Part shown: positions 14,989 through 23,215 of the stretch, in pieces | Layout: the number at the start of each line of letters is the position of its first letter | Numbering within the stretch: position 1 is the stretch's first letter | DNA from: Croceibacterium salegens | GTDB taxonomy: Bacteria; Pseudomonadota; Alphaproteobacteria; Sphingomonadales; Sphingomonadaceae | Assembly: GCF_009827435.1 (NCBI RefSeq) | Contig: NZ_WTYM01000022.1 | Span: 1 to 64,000 of the forward strand | DNA: 64,000 nt | Reading direction: 5' to 3' | Program-made: the position numbers and the translations under genes | The notes under the pieces: generated by a model | The model's database searches: none | Told to the model about the DNA's origin: nothing | The model's input: the letters and a program-made list of their open reading frames with translations, nothing else

Positions 14989-15858
14989 ATGAACTCGACC
15001 CGCACCCTCTTCGCCCTGGCCGCAACGGCCGCTCTCACGCTCGCCTTCCCCGCCCGCGCCGAGGATCCGCCGGGCAAGCTGGTGTTCGCCGAGGAGTTCG
15101 ATGGGCAAGCGCTCGACCGCACACGCTGGAACGTCGTCGGACCCGACTTCTGGGTCAACAACGAGCAGCAGGCCTACGTCGACGACCCGGCGACCGTCAG
15201 CATCGTGCAGGGCGTGTCCGGCGCCAAGGGCGGCGCGCTGATGCTGCGCCCGCTGTACAAGCCGGGGATCGACCCGAAGGGCGACCGCAAGGCCGACTTC
15301 GTCTCCGGGCGGATCGACACGCAGGGCAAGTTCGAATTCTCCCACGGCCGCGCCGAAGCGCGCATCCGCATGCCCGATGCCGAGGGAGTGTGGCCGGCGT
15401 TCTGGCTGCTCGGCAACGGCAAGTGGCCCGACAGCGGCGAAATCGACATCATGGAATACGTCGGCGAGAAGGACTGGACCGGCGTTGCGCTGCACGGCCC
15501 CGGCTATTCGGGCGAGACCCCGCTGGTGAACAAGTTCTACTTCCCCGAGGGCCTCGATGTGACTGATTGGCACACCTACTCGGTCGAGTGGGACGAGCAG
15601 GCGATCCTGTTCGAGGTCGACGACCACCTCGTCTACCGCGTCACCCGGCCGATGGTCGAACACTACGGCAAGTGGCGCTTCGACAACCCCAAGTACGTGA
15701 TTCTCAACTTCGCGCTGGGCGGGGCCTACCCGTTCAAGATCAACGGGGTCGAAAAGCCCTACAACGGCCTGCCCGCGGCGACGGTCGAGAAGATCAAGGG
15801 CGGAAATGTCGCGATGCTGGTCGACTGGGTGCGGGTGTGGTCGGCGGACGAGAAGTGA
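14989..15858 (+). CDS. Secreted glycoside hydrolase family 16 enzyme
   Basis: About 289 aa with a signal peptide (MNSTRTLFALAATAALTLAF, cleavage near ARA-ED). The GH16 active site GEIDIMEYVGE gives the catalytic E151, D153 and E156. FSHGRAEARIRMP and WPAFWLLG are typical upstream strands. The family hydrolyses beta-1,3/1,4-glucans, laminarin, agarose and relatives; this form looks most like laminarinase/licheninase types (inference). The start at 14989 is preferred to the upstream GTG at 14947 because it gives a normal signal peptide. Confidence 0.92.
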   Translation: MNSTRTLFALAATAALTLAFPARAEDPPGKLVFAEEFDGQALDRTRWNVVGPDFWVNNEQQAYVDDPATVSIVQGVSGAKGGALMLRPLYKPGIDPKGDRKADFVSGRIDTQGKFEFSHGRAEARIRMPDAEGVWPAFWLLGNGKWPDSGEIDIMEYVGEKDWTGVALHGPGYSGETPLVNKFYFPEGLDVTDWHTYSVEWDEQAILFEVDDHLVYRVTRPMVEHYGKWRFDNPKYVILNFALGGAYPFKINGVEKPYNGLPAATVEKIKGGNVAMLVDWVRVWSADEK

Positions 15859-15860
15859 GC

Positions 15861-15889
15861 TTGAACGCAGCTTCCGTCTGCGTTATAAC
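15861..15889 (+). promoter_or_regulatory. Promoter and operator of the toxin-antitoxin pair
   Basis: TTGAAC (15861-15866) and TATAAC (15884-15889) are separated by 17 bases, a good sigma-70 promoter, placing the start point at or next to the antitoxin ATG (15896). An inverted repeat AACGCAG (15864-15870)/CTGCGTT (15878-15884) overlaps it and would suit binding by the antitoxin. A leaderless or near-leaderless mRNA is implied. Confidence 0.55.
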
Positions 15890-15895
15890 GCTCGT

Positions 15896-16123
15896 ATGAA
15901 CGCAAAGCTCAAGATCACCAAGATCGGCAATTCCGCCGGGATCATCCTGCCCAAGGAGGTGCTGGCGCATCTCGCCGCCAAGGTCGGCAGCGAGCTTTCG
16001 CTCGCGACCACTCCGCGCGGCATCGAGCTTGCTCCCCCGGATGACGATTTCGACACGCAGATGGCAGCGGCTCGCAAGGTGATGGAGCGGCGCAAGCGCG
16101 CCCTGCGCGAACTCGCGAAATAG
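15896..16123 (+). CDS. AbrB/MazE-fold antitoxin
   Basis: 75 aa. The N-terminal swapped-hairpin DNA-binding motif is KLKITKIGNSAGIILPKEVLAHL, and the acidic C-terminal helix would wrap the toxin. It stands four bases before the Doc toxin gene. AbrB-type antitoxins paired with Doc toxins are common in alphaproteobacteria. Autorepression through the palindrome in its own promoter is likely. The ATG at 15896 is chosen, as upstream codons belong to the promoter. Confidence 0.88.
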   Translation: MNAKLKITKIGNSAGIILPKEVLAHLAAKVGSELSLATTPRGIELAPPDDDFDTQMAAARKVMERRKRALRELAK

Positions 16124-16127
16124 CGTC

Positions 16128-16517
16128 GTGACCCCAGACTGGATCTGGATCGCCATCGAAGTGGCGGAGGTGGCGCATGCCGAACAGCTCGTCGAGCATG
16201 GCGGCGGCGAAGGCGTGCGCGATCGCGGCCTGCTCGAAAGCGCCATGGCGCGACCCCGACAGTTGGCGGCCTACGGCGAACCGGACGCGGCAGCCTTGGC
16301 TGCCGCCTACGCCTTCGGAATAGCCCGCAACCACCCTTTCGTGGACGGCAACAAGCGTACCGCGGCGGTGGTCAGCGAAACCTTTCTAGACCTCAACGGG
16401 TACGAACTCGATGCAAGCGATGCCGAACTGGTCGTGGCCTTCCTCGCCCTCGCCGCCGGCGAGTTGAGCGAGGAGGAACTGGCCGACTGGTTCCGCACGC
16501 GGATCGCGTCGGACTAG
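16128..16517 (+). CDS. doc: Death-on-curing (Doc) family toxin
   Basis: 129 aa of the Fic/Doc fold, with the active-site loop HPFVDGNKRT at residues 69-78. The Doc-type loop indicates a kinase acting on elongation factor Tu (known for P1 Doc) rather than AMP transfer. GTG start, four bases after the antitoxin stop. All catalytic residues are present, so the toxin should be active unless bound by the antitoxin. Confidence 0.92.
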   Translation: MTPDWIWIAIEVAEVAHAEQLVEHGGGEGVRDRGLLESAMARPRQLAAYGEPDAAALAAAYAFGIARNHPFVDGNKRTAAVVSETFLDLNGYELDASDAELVVAFLALAAGELSEEELADWFRTRIASD

Positions 16518-16518
16518 C

Positions 16519-17376
16519 TCAGCTCCAGGTCACCTCGGGCGGCAGGCTCATCAGGATCGCGTCGATGTTGCCGCCGGTCTTGAGGCCGAACAGCGTGCCG
16601 CGGTCGTAAACCAGGTTGAACTCGACGTAGCGCCCGCGCCATTCCTTCTGCGCCGCCTTTTCCTCGGGCGTGAACTCCTGCCCCATGCGGCGGCGGACGA
16701 TCTTCGGGAAGACGTCGAGGAAGGCGCTGCCGACGTCGCGGGTGAAGGCGAAGTTGCGTTCGAACTGGGCCAGATCGGCGCATTCGAGGTGATCGTAGAA
16801 GATCCCGCCGACCCCGCGGGCGACGCCGCGGTGGGGGATGAAGAAGTAGTCGTCGGCCCACTTCCTGAACTTCTCGTAGTAGGTCGGGTTGTGGCCCATG
16901 CAGGCAGCGCGAAAGGCGGCGTGGAACTGCTCGGTGTCCTCCTCGTAGGGGATCGGCGGATTGAGGTCCGCCCCGCCGCCGAACCACGCCTTGCTGGTGG
17001 TCAGGAACCGGGTGTTCATGTGCACCGCGGGGACATGCGGGTTGGCCATGTGCGCGACCAGGCTGATGCCCGTCGCAGTGAAGCCCGGGCTGTCCTCGCT
17101 CGCCCCGTTGATGGTCTGCGCGAAGCCCGGGGCGAAATCGCCCGACACGGTCGAGACGTTGACCCCGACCTTCTCGAACACCTTGCCCTTCATCACTCCG
17201 CGCACGCCGCCACCGCCTTCTGCTCCGTCGTCGGTTTCGCGGTTCCAGGAAATGTATTCGAAGCTCGCGTCGGACCCCGCCTCGCGCTCGATCGCCTCGA
17301 ACGCGGCGCAGATCTGGTCGCGCAGGGTCTCGAACCAGTCGCGCGCTAGCTGGGTCTGGGCACTCCAGTCGGTCAA
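16519..17376 (-). CDS. hemF: Oxygen-dependent coproporphyrinogen-III oxidase
   Basis: 285 aa, full length for HemF. Motifs include GGGVRGVMKGKVFEKVGVN, FATGISLVAHMANPHVPAVH, WFGGGADLNPPIPYEED, and near the end FNLVYDRGTLFGLKTGG. It oxidatively decarboxylates coproporphyrinogen III to protoporphyrinogen IX in haem synthesis, using O2. The start is an apparent TTG at 17376 with GGGAG a few bases upstream; the family N-terminus fits this. It follows the pentapeptide-repeat gene by one base and converges with doc. Confidence 0.96.
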   Translation of the reverse strand: MTDWSAQTQLARDWFETLRDQICAAFEAIEREAGSDASFEYISWNRETDDGAEGGGGVRGVMKGKVFEKVGVNVSTVSGDFAPGFAQTINGASEDSPGFTATGISLVAHMANPHVPAVHMNTRFLTTSKAWFGGGADLNPPIPYEEDTEQFHAAFRAACMGHNPTYYEKFRKWADDYFFIPHRGVARGVGGIFYDHLECADLAQFERNFAFTRDVGSAFLDVFPKIVRRRMGQEFTPEEKAAQKEWRGRYVEFNLVYDRGTLFGLKTGGNIDAILMSLPPEVTWS

Positions 17377-17377
17377 T

Positions 17378-17656
17378 TCAGGCTCCCGGATTGGTCTTCT
17401 TGTCGTGGTCGCGTTCGAGCAGCGGCTGGAGCAGCTCGTGGATGTCGTAGCCGTAGATAGTCAATCCCTCGATGTTGGCATTCTCGATCCGCACGCCCTT
17501 CATGTTGATATCGTCGAGAACGGCATCGGCGAAATTGACGTTGCGCAAGGCCGCCCCTCGCAGGTTGACGTTGTCGAACCCTGCGCCCGCCATGTTGCAA
17601 TCGTTGAACTGGCAGCCCGACAGGTCCTGCCGTTCGATCTTGCGGGGCTCGGTCAT
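17378..17656 (-). CDS. Pentapeptide-repeat protein
   Basis: About 92 aa with A(D/N)LXX-type repeats: DLSGCQFNDCNMAGAGFDNV, NLRGAALRNVNFADAVLDD, NMKGVRIENANIEGLTI. These build a short right-handed beta-helix. It ends HELLQPLLERD and a charged tail. The ATG at 17656 has GAGGAG six bases upstream and is preferred to a start at 17698. It is the first gene of a two-gene unit with hemF. Function unknown; small pentapeptide proteins sometimes protect gyrase or act in regulation. Confidence 0.85.
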   Translation of the reverse strand: MTEPRKIERQDLSGCQFNDCNMAGAGFDNVNLRGAALRNVNFADAVLDDINMKGVRIENANIEGLTIYGYDIHELLQPLLERDHDKKTNPGA

Positions 17657-17722
17657 GAGCGACTCCTCTCGTGACGGGGGGACCCGCTTGCCAAGCATGG
17701 GGCGCTAGTGCAAGGAAAGCCG

Positions 17723-18412
17723 ATGGTTCCCCTTTCGTTCGCAAACGAGGAATTCGCGCTCTCGCAAGGCCGCGCGCTCTACTGGCCGCGCGAGCAGGCG
17801 CTGCTGGTCGCCGACCTGCATCTCGAGAAGGCGAGCTTCTACGCCAGGACCGGACAGATGCTGCCGCCCTACGACAGCCGCGAGACGCTCGAACGCCTCG
17901 CGCTGGCGATCCGCGAGACCGGTGCGCGCAGGGTCTATACCCTCGGCGACAACTTCCACGACGATGACGGGCCTGAGCGGATGGAGCCGCACGCCGCTGG
18001 CATGCTCGCCGCGCTGGTGCGGGCGACCGACTGGGTCTGGATCACCGGCAACCATGACGCCGGGATGGAAGCCAAGGCCGGGGGCACGCTGGCCGAGGAA
18101 CTCGACATTGCCGGCCTGCTGCTGCGCCACCGCGCCCAGCCGGGCGAGACCCGGCCGGAGATATCCGGCCACTACCACCCGCGCGTGCAGCTGCGCGTCC
18201 GCGACCGCTCGATCCGCCGCCCCTGCGCGGTGATAAGCCGCGGCGAAGCGGGCGAACGGATGATCCTGCCCGCCTACGGCGCACTCACCGGCGGAATGAA
18301 CGCCGCCGATCCGGAAATCCTCAAGGCCCTCCAGCCGGCCGAGGAAATCGACGCCTTGGTTCCGGCGAAAGGCAAGCTGGCAACGTTCCCACTTTGGCGC
18401 AGGGCAGCCTAG
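17723..18412 (+). CDS. pdeM: Ligase-associated DNA damage response endonuclease PdeM
   Basis: About 229 aa calcineurin-like metallophosphoesterase. Metal-site motifs: [33 protein letters not shown] and the late GHYHPRV. The pattern and length match PdeM, normally linked to a ligase/exonuclease DNA repair set; those partners are not in this window. The ATG at 17723 has AAGGA six bases upstream and is preferred to the GTG at 17708. It diverges from the pentapeptide gene. Confidence 0.88.
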   Translation: MVPLSFANEEFALSQGRALYWPREQALLVADLHLEKASFYARTGQMLPPYDSRETLERLALAIRETGARRVYTLGDNFHDDDGPERMEPHAAGMLAALVRATDWVWITGNHDAGMEAKAGGTLAEELDIAGLLLRHRAQPGETRPEISGHYHPRVQLRVRDRSIRRPCAVISRGEAGERMILPAYGALTGGMNAADPEILKALQPAEEIDALVPAKGKLATFPLWRRAA

Positions 18413-18478
18413 GTTTCTCCCCACTAGCGCTCCGGGGGGAATCTCCCTACATAGCGCCTCCAATCAAAGGCAATTATC

Positions 18479-18494
18479 AGGAGACTGCCCCATA
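18479..18494 (+). promoter_or_regulatory. Shine-Dalgarno and rare AUA start codon of infC
   Basis: AGGAG (18479-18483) is eight bases from ATA at 18492-18494. The first in-frame ATG (18516) is more than 30 bases from any ribosome binding site. Use of AUU or AUA start codons in infC is the known basis of IF3 autoregulation, which discriminates against such codons. Confidence 0.7.
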
Positions 18495-19034
18495 GCCCGT
18501 CCCCCCCGGCGCAGCATGCAAATGCCCGTGAAAAGCGGCCCGCGCTACGATGATATGATCCAGTCGGACAAAGTCCGGGTTATCGACCACGAAGGCGAGA
18601 ACCTCGGCGTCATGTACACCCGAGAAGCAATGGAACAGGCCAATGAGCTTGGGCTGAACCTCGTCGAGGTCTCGCCCAACGCCGATCCGCCTGTCGCCAA
18701 GTTCCTCGACGTCGGCAAGTACCGCTACGAGGCGCAGAAGAAGGCCAACGCCGCGCGCAAGACGCAGAAGACACAGGAGATCAAGGAGATCAAGATGCGT
18801 CCCAACATCGACACACACGATTACGACGTGAAGATGCGCAGCGTGAAGAAATTCATCGAGGAAGGCGACAAGGTGAAGATGACCCTGCGCTTCCGCGGCC
18901 GCGAAATGGCGCACCAGGAACTGGGCATGGACCTGCTCAAGCGGGTGCAGGACGACGTGGCGGAAATCGCCAAGATCGAAGCCTATCCGCGGCTCGAAGG
19001 CCGCCAGATGCTGATGGTGCTGGCGCCGAAATAG
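18492..19034 (+). CDS. infC: Translation initiation factor IF-3
   Basis: 180 aa if read from ATA at 18492. The N domain ([31 protein letters not shown]) is followed by the linker [20 protein letters not shown] and C domain ([32 protein letters not shown]). IF3 binds 30S and checks the start codon and initiator tRNA. The ATG at 18516 would give a 172-aa protein but leaves the Shine-Dalgarno unused, so the AUA start is preferred; this makes autoregulation likely. A strong hairpin follows at 19041-19070. Confidence 0.95.
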   Translation: MARPPRRSMQMPVKSGPRYDDMIQSDKVRVIDHEGENLGVMYTREAMEQANELGLNLVEVSPNADPPVAKFLDVGKYRYEAQKKANAARKTQKTQEIKEIKMRPNIDTHDYDVKMRSVKKFIEEGDKVKMTLRFRGREMAHQELGMDLLKRVQDDVAEIAKIEAYPRLEGRQMLMVLAPK

Positions 19035-19040
19035 GGAATT

Positions 19041-19070
19041 GGGGCCGCGCGTGGAACGACGCGCCGCCCC
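19041..19070 (+). terminator. GC-rich hairpin after infC
   Basis: GGGGCCGCGCGT (19041-19052) pairs with ACGCGCCGCCCC (19059-19070), 12 positions with one mismatch and a six-base loop, seven bases after the infC stop. The run that follows (GTTTG) is only modestly T-rich. Confidence 0.55.
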
Positions 19071-19100
19071 GCCCCGTTTGCTTCCGCAAGAGGAGGCACG

Positions 19101-19670
19101 ATGATCGGCAGATTACCAATCCTTGCAGTCCCCGCGGTCGCGGTTCTGGCGCTCGTTGCCTGCAGCGAGCAGGAACCGCCGACGCCCGCGGAAACCGCGA
19201 CGGCGACGCCTGCGCCTGCGCCAACCGGCTCGCCAACCCCGGCCGCGGCTGGCGGAGAGGGCGAAGCCGCGCTTGCCCCGCCGCTGGTCCCCGAAGCGGA
19301 AAAGGGCGAGAAGGGCGCGCGCAACGTGCTGCTCACCTGGGCCCGCGCGCTCGAGAACCATCAGTTCGCCGAAGCCTATGCCCAGTTCGGGCCGGACGGA
19401 CCGCCGGACGGCCTGAGCCCCCCGGCCTACGCCGCGCAGTTCGGCCGCTGCCGCAAGATCACGGTCGCCATGCCCACCGGCACGATGGAAGGCGCGGCCG
19501 GCTCGCAGTACTACACCGCGCCCACCACGCTGACCTGCGAGCTTGTGACCGGCACCAGCGAGCAATGGAAAGGCGACGTGATCCTGCGCCGTATCAACGA
19601 CATCCCCGGCGCCACGCCCGAGCAATTGCGCTGGCACATCGAAAGCGCGGAGGTCACCCCTTCGGGCTAG
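19101..19670 (+). CDS. Putative lipoprotein, unknown function
   Basis: 189 aa. A lipoprotein signal peptide ends in LVACSEQ with the lipobox LVAC near residue 20, and a Pro/Ala/Thr-rich linker follows. The folded part contains NHQFAEAYAQFG, a cysteine pair (GRCRKI, TLTCEL) and YYTAPTTLTCEL. AGGAGG lies just before ATG 19101. No catalytic motif is recognised; anchoring to the inner or outer membrane is expected. Confidence 0.75.
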   Translation: MIGRLPILAVPAVAVLALVACSEQEPPTPAETATATPAPAPTGSPTPAAAGGEGEAALAPPLVPEAEKGEKGARNVLLTWARALENHQFAEAYAQFGPDGPPDGLSPPAYAAQFGRCRKITVAMPTGTMEGAAGSQYYTAPTTLTCELVTGTSEQWKGDVILRRINDIPGATPEQLRWHIESAEVTPSG

Positions 19671-20053
19671 TCCTCCGCCGGCGGCTCCCACAGTTCGAGC
19701 GGGTTGCCTTCGGGGTCGTGGATGCGGGCGAAGCTGCCGACGCCTTCCATCGCCTCGCGGTGGCTGACGACCGCACCCGCTGCCTCGAGCCGGTCGAGCA
19801 GTGCGTCGAGGTCCTCGACCCGCAGGTTGAGCATGAACTGGCGATCGGCAGGGAAGTAATCGCTGTCCTTTGCGAACATCGCAAAGGCCGTGTCGCCGGC
19901 CTCCTGCGCCCAGCTCCAGTTGCCGTCGGGATCGGGCTCGCCCGATTTCGTGGCGACGATGCCGAGGTTCTCGCGGTACCACGCGGCGAGCGCGCCCGGG
20001 TCCTGCGCCCTGAGGAAAAAGCCGCCAATCCCGGTTACCCTGCCCGCGCCCAT
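19667..20053 (-). CDS. VOC family protein
   Basis: 128 aa of the glyoxalase/bleomycin resistance fold: RVTGIGGFFLRAQDPGALAAWYRENLGI at the start, QFMLNLRVEDLDALLDRLEAAG in the middle and IHDPEGNPLELWEPP with the conserved glutamate at the end. Substrate unknown. Its stop overlaps the stop of the convergent lipoprotein gene by four bases. Confidence 0.88.
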   Translation of the reverse strand: MGAGRVTGIGGFFLRAQDPGALAAWYRENLGIVATKSGEPDPDGNWSWAQEAGDTAFAMFAKDSDYFPADRQFMLNLRVEDLDALLDRLEAAGAVVSHREAMEGVGSFARIHDPEGNPLELWEPPAED

Positions 20054-20121
20054 GCCTGGCCTCCTTGCCGTAATCGCCCGCTAGGCTAGGATTGCGGCGG
20101 AGACGGGTAAAGGGGCATCGG

Positions 20122-21528
20122 GTGCTGGCGAAACGGATCGGGTTCTGGGGCGGGCTCATCGCCATGGCGTTGACGCTGGTGCTGCCGCCGCCGGAGGGCA
20201 TGCCGCACATGGCCTGGCACGCCGCGGGCCTCGTGCTGTGGATGGCCGCGTGGTGGATGACCGAGGCGATCCCGCTCTACGCCACCGCGCTGTTGCCGTT
20301 CATCGTCCTGCCGCTCGCCGGCGTGGCGGACGCCAACAGGACCGCCTCGGCCTATTACTCGCCGATCATCTTCATCTTCATCGGCGGCGCGTTCCTCGCC
20401 CTCGCCATCGAGCGCACCGGCCTGCACCGGCGGCTGGCCCTGTTCATCATGGGGCTGACCGGGGCGACCTCGTGGAAGCTCCTGCTCGGGGTGATGACCG
20501 CCACCGCGATCCTCTCGATGCTCATCTCCAACACCTCCTCGGCACTGATCATGATGCCGATGGCGCTGGCCATGCTCGCGGCGGGCGGGATCGCGGAGGC
20601 CGAGACCGAGGGCTTCGCCGGGGCGCTGCCGATGGGCATCGCCTTCGCCGCCTCGATCGGCGGCCTCGCGACGATGATCGGCACCCCGACCAACGTCATC
20701 GGCGCCGGGTTGATCGAGGAATCGCTCGGCGTGCACATCAGCTTCCTGACCTGGAGCCTCTACGCGATGCCGCTGGTGATCGTCAGCATCCCGCTGGCAG
20801 CCTTCATCATCGGCAAGGTCCAGCACCTCGGCAACGAGACCTTCGACCCGGTGGCCGCCAAGGCAGCAATCGGTTCGGGCGGGGCATGGACGGTGGCGGA
20901 AAAGCGCCTGATGGCGGTGGTCGTGCTGGCGATGCTGGCGTGGATGACCCAGCCGTGGACCGAGCCGCTGCTGCCCAAGGGCGGTCTCACCGACGGGACC
21001 ATCGCCTCGGTTGCGGGCCTAGCGATGTTCCTGCTGCCCGACGGCACCGGGCGTCCGATGCTGACCTGGCCCGAAGCCAACCGCGCGCCGTGGGACGTCG
21101 TGCTGATGTTCGGCGGCGGCCTCGCGATGGCGATGGGCATGACCGAGAGCGGCCTTGCCGCGTGGCTCGGAGAGGCGCTGATCCCGCTTTCCGCGGTGCC
21201 GCCGTTCGTGATGGCGGTGCTGGTCGTGGCCTTCGTGATCCTCGTCACCGAGTTCGCCAGCAACATCGCCACCGCGAGCGGCATCATGCCCGTCGTCGCG
21301 GCGCTGGCGCCATCGCTTCACGCCGACCCGCTGCTGCTCGCCCTGCCCGCCGCGATTGCCGCGACCTGGGGCTTCATGCTGCCCGCCGGGACAGGCCCCA
21401 ACGCCCTCGCCTGGGCAACCGGCCACCTGACGTTGAAGCGCATGATCGCCGCCGGATTCTGGCTCGACGTGTTCGGCGCGGTGGTGATTGTCGCGGTGGT
21501 CTGGGCAATGCACCTGTTGCTCGGTTAA
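20122..21528 (+). CDS. DASS family sodium:dicarboxylate/anion symporter (SLC13-type)
   Basis: About 468 aa integral membrane protein. It has many hydrophobic segments and the DASS motifs: MTEAIPLYATALLPFIVLPL, LISNTSSALIMMPMALAML (SNT motif), TMIGTPTNVIGAGL, and in the second half SNIATASGIMPVVAAL with GTGPNALAW. The two SNT/T-type motifs bind sodium and the dicarboxylate. GTG at 20122 (VLAKRIGFW) is chosen, with a GGGG run about eight bases upstream; a TTG at 20092 would add ten basic residues. The substrate is probably succinate, malate or similar. Confidence 0.9.
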   Translation: MLAKRIGFWGGLIAMALTLVLPPPEGMPHMAWHAAGLVLWMAAWWMTEAIPLYATALLPFIVLPLAGVADANRTASAYYSPIIFIFIGGAFLALAIERTGLHRRLALFIMGLTGATSWKLLLGVMTATAILSMLISNTSSALIMMPMALAMLAAGGIAEAETEGFAGALPMGIAFAASIGGLATMIGTPTNVIGAGLIEESLGVHISFLTWSLYAMPLVIVSIPLAAFIIGKVQHLGNETFDPVAAKAAIGSGGAWTVAEKRLMAVVVLAMLAWMTQPWTEPLLPKGGLTDGTIASVAGLAMFLLPDGTGRPMLTWPEANRAPWDVVLMFGGGLAMAMGMTESGLAAWLGEALIPLSAVPPFVMAVLVVAFVILVTEFASNIATASGIMPVVAALAPSLHADPLLLALPAAIAATWGFMLPAGTGPNALAWATGHLTLKRMIAAGFWLDVFGAVVIVAVVWAMHLLLG

Positions 21529-21529
21529 G

Positions 21530-21660
21530 ATCCTCCCCGGGACGGGGAGGTGGCAGGCGAGAAGCGGCTGACGGAGGGGATTCTCCGCTCGCGCGGCGAA
21601 TGTGGACAGTCCCCTCCACCGCCCTGTGGGCGGTCCCCCTCCCCGTTCCGGGGAGGAATT
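21530..21660. repeat. Sphingomonad-type REP/inverted-repeat element
   Basis: TCCTCCCCGGGACGGGGAGG at 21531-21550 and CCTCCCCGTTCCGGGGAGG at the far end (about 21638-21656) frame a 130-base block that also holds ACCGCCC...GGGCGGT. The arms are inverted copies of one another. Such blocks are widespread non-coding repeats in sphingomonad genomes (known). It starts one base after the symporter stop and could also serve as a terminator. Confidence 0.75.
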
Positions 21661-21732
21661 GTTACAGCCGCAACCATATTGCCTTCACACGGTACGGGCA
21701 GTAATGCGCACTCGCCGACGCCCGGTGGAGAT

Positions 21733-21820
21733 GCGGTCCTGCGGAGGTTAGGACCGCCAGCGCCCCGGGAACAATCGAACAGGCTCCTGCCTTCCTGGGA
21801 GCGTAGCAATTAGGAAGGAG
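21733..21820 (+). promoter_or_regulatory. Candidate cis-acting pseudoknot masking the Shine-Dalgarno (met-gene leader)
   Basis: GCTCC (21783-21787) pairs with GGAGC (21798-21802). The loop bases CCTTCCT (21790-21796) pair over seven bases with AGGAAGG (21812-21818), which is the ribosome binding site of the next gene (ATG 21829). This H-type pseudoknot has the architecture of SAM-II, SAM-V and SAM/SAH riboswitches. A hairpin GCGGTCCT/AGGACCGC (21733-21740/21750-21757) precedes it. The SAM-II consensus was not found, so the ligand is unknown. Confidence 0.5.
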
Positions 21821-21828
21821 CGCCAGCG

Positions 21829-23139
21829 ATGGCCGATCCCGTAAAGCCGCTCACCCCGCGTCGCCACCGCAAGCCCGAAGTCACCACCATCGGCGGGCGT
21901 GAGCTCAAGCCCAGCACCCTGATGATGGGCTATGGCTACGACCCGGTGCTCTCCGAAGGCTCGCTCAAGCCGCCGATCTTCCTCACCAGCACCTTCGTGT
22001 TCGAGAACGCGGAAGCCGGAAAACGCCACTTCGAGGGCATCACCGGCAAGCGCCCGGGCGGCGCCGAGGGCCTCGTCTATTCGCGCTTCAACGGCCCCAA
22101 CCAGGAAATCCTCGAGGATCGCCTCTCGGTGTGGGACGGGGCGGAGGACGCGCTGGTCTTCTCCAGCGGCATGACTGCGATCTGCATCCTGATGATGGCC
22201 TATTGCGAGGCGGGCGACGTGATCGTCCACTCCGGCCCGCTCTACGCCGCGAGCGAGGGCTTCGTCGCCAAGTGGCTGAGCAAGTTCGGCGTGCGCTACG
22301 TCGACTTCCCGGCCGGCGCGACCCGCGAAGAACTCGATGCGGTGATCGTGAAGGCCAAGGACATGGCCGCCGAGCGCGGCGGCAAGGTGGCGATGATCTA
22401 CCTCGAAAGCCCCGGCAACCCGACCAACGCGCTGGTCGATGTCGAGGCGGTCAAGGCCGCGCGCGACGCGACGCTCGATCCGGCGGTGACTCCGATCGCG
22501 ATCGACAACACCTTCCTCGGCCCGCTGTGGCAGAGCCCCCTGCGCAATGGCGCCGACATCGTCGCCTACTCGCTGACCAAGTACGCGGGCGGCCATTCGG
22601 ACCTCGTCGCGGGCGGCATCTCCGGCGCCAAGGCGTGGATGGACCCGGTGCGCAGCCTGCGAAACACCATGGGCGGCATCTGCGACCCCAACACCGCATG
22701 GATGCTGTTGCGCAGCCTCGAGACGCTGGAAATCCGCATGCAGCGCGCGACCGAAAACGCCATCAAGGTCTGCGACTTCCTCAAGGACCACCCCAAGGTG
22801 GAAGGCGTCGGCTTCCTCGGCCTGCTGCCGGACGGGCGGCAGAAGGACATCTACGACCGCCACTGCACCGGCCCGGGCAGCACCTTCAGCCTGTTCATCA
22901 AGGGCGGCGAGGCCGAGAGCTTCCGCTTCCTCGACGCGCTCAAGGTGGCCAAGCTCGCGGTGAGCCTCGGCGGCACCGAGACCCTCGCCAGCCACCCGGC
23001 GGCCATGACCCACCTCTCCGTCCCCGACGATCGCAAGGCCCAGCTCGGCATCACCGACAACCTCGTGCGCATCTCCATCGGCATCGAGGACGCCGGCGAC
23101 ATCATCGCCGACTTCGACCAGGCACTGGCGGCGGTGTAA
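21829..23139 (+). CDS. Cystathionine gamma-synthase family PLP enzyme
   Basis: 436 aa, Cys/Met metabolism PLP family. Motifs: YSRFNGPNQEILEDRLSVWDG, FSSGMTAICILMMAY, YLESPGNPTNALVDV, AIDNTFLGPLWQSPL and the PLP lysine K251 in SLTKYAGGHSDLVAGG. These enzymes make or break cystathionine or add sulfide to activated homoserine; the exact reaction cannot be told. A leader pseudoknot would hide its Shine-Dalgarno AGGAAGGAG, consistent with control by a sulfur metabolite. The N-terminus is longer than in E. coli MetB. Confidence 0.92.
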   Translation: MADPVKPLTPRRHRKPEVTTIGGRELKPSTLMMGYGYDPVLSEGSLKPPIFLTSTFVFENAEAGKRHFEGITGKRPGGAEGLVYSRFNGPNQEILEDRLSVWDGAEDALVFSSGMTAICILMMAYCEAGDVIVHSGPLYAASEGFVAKWLSKFGVRYVDFPAGATREELDAVIVKAKDMAAERGGKVAMIYLESPGNPTNALVDVEAVKAARDATLDPAVTPIAIDNTFLGPLWQSPLRNGADIVAYSLTKYAGGHSDLVAGGISGAKAWMDPVRSLRNTMGGICDPNTAWMLLRSLETLEIRMQRATENAIKVCDFLKDHPKVEGVGFLGLLPDGRQKDIYDRHCTGPGSTFSLFIKGGEAESFRFLDALKVAKLAVSLGGTETLASHPAAMTHLSVPDDRKAQLGITDNLVRISIGIEDAGDIIADFDQALAAV

Positions 23140-23215
23140 GCTCCAGCAGACTCCCGCAATCCGACTTGCTTCAATCCGGCAAGTATGGTTCCCTCATCGC
23201 GGAAGGGGGGCTTCC

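Noticed and set aside
21783-21820. Classical SAM-II riboswitch before the cystathionine gamma-synthase gene
   Set aside because: The architecture fits, but the conserved SAM-II nucleotides were not seen, so only a candidate pseudoknot is reported.
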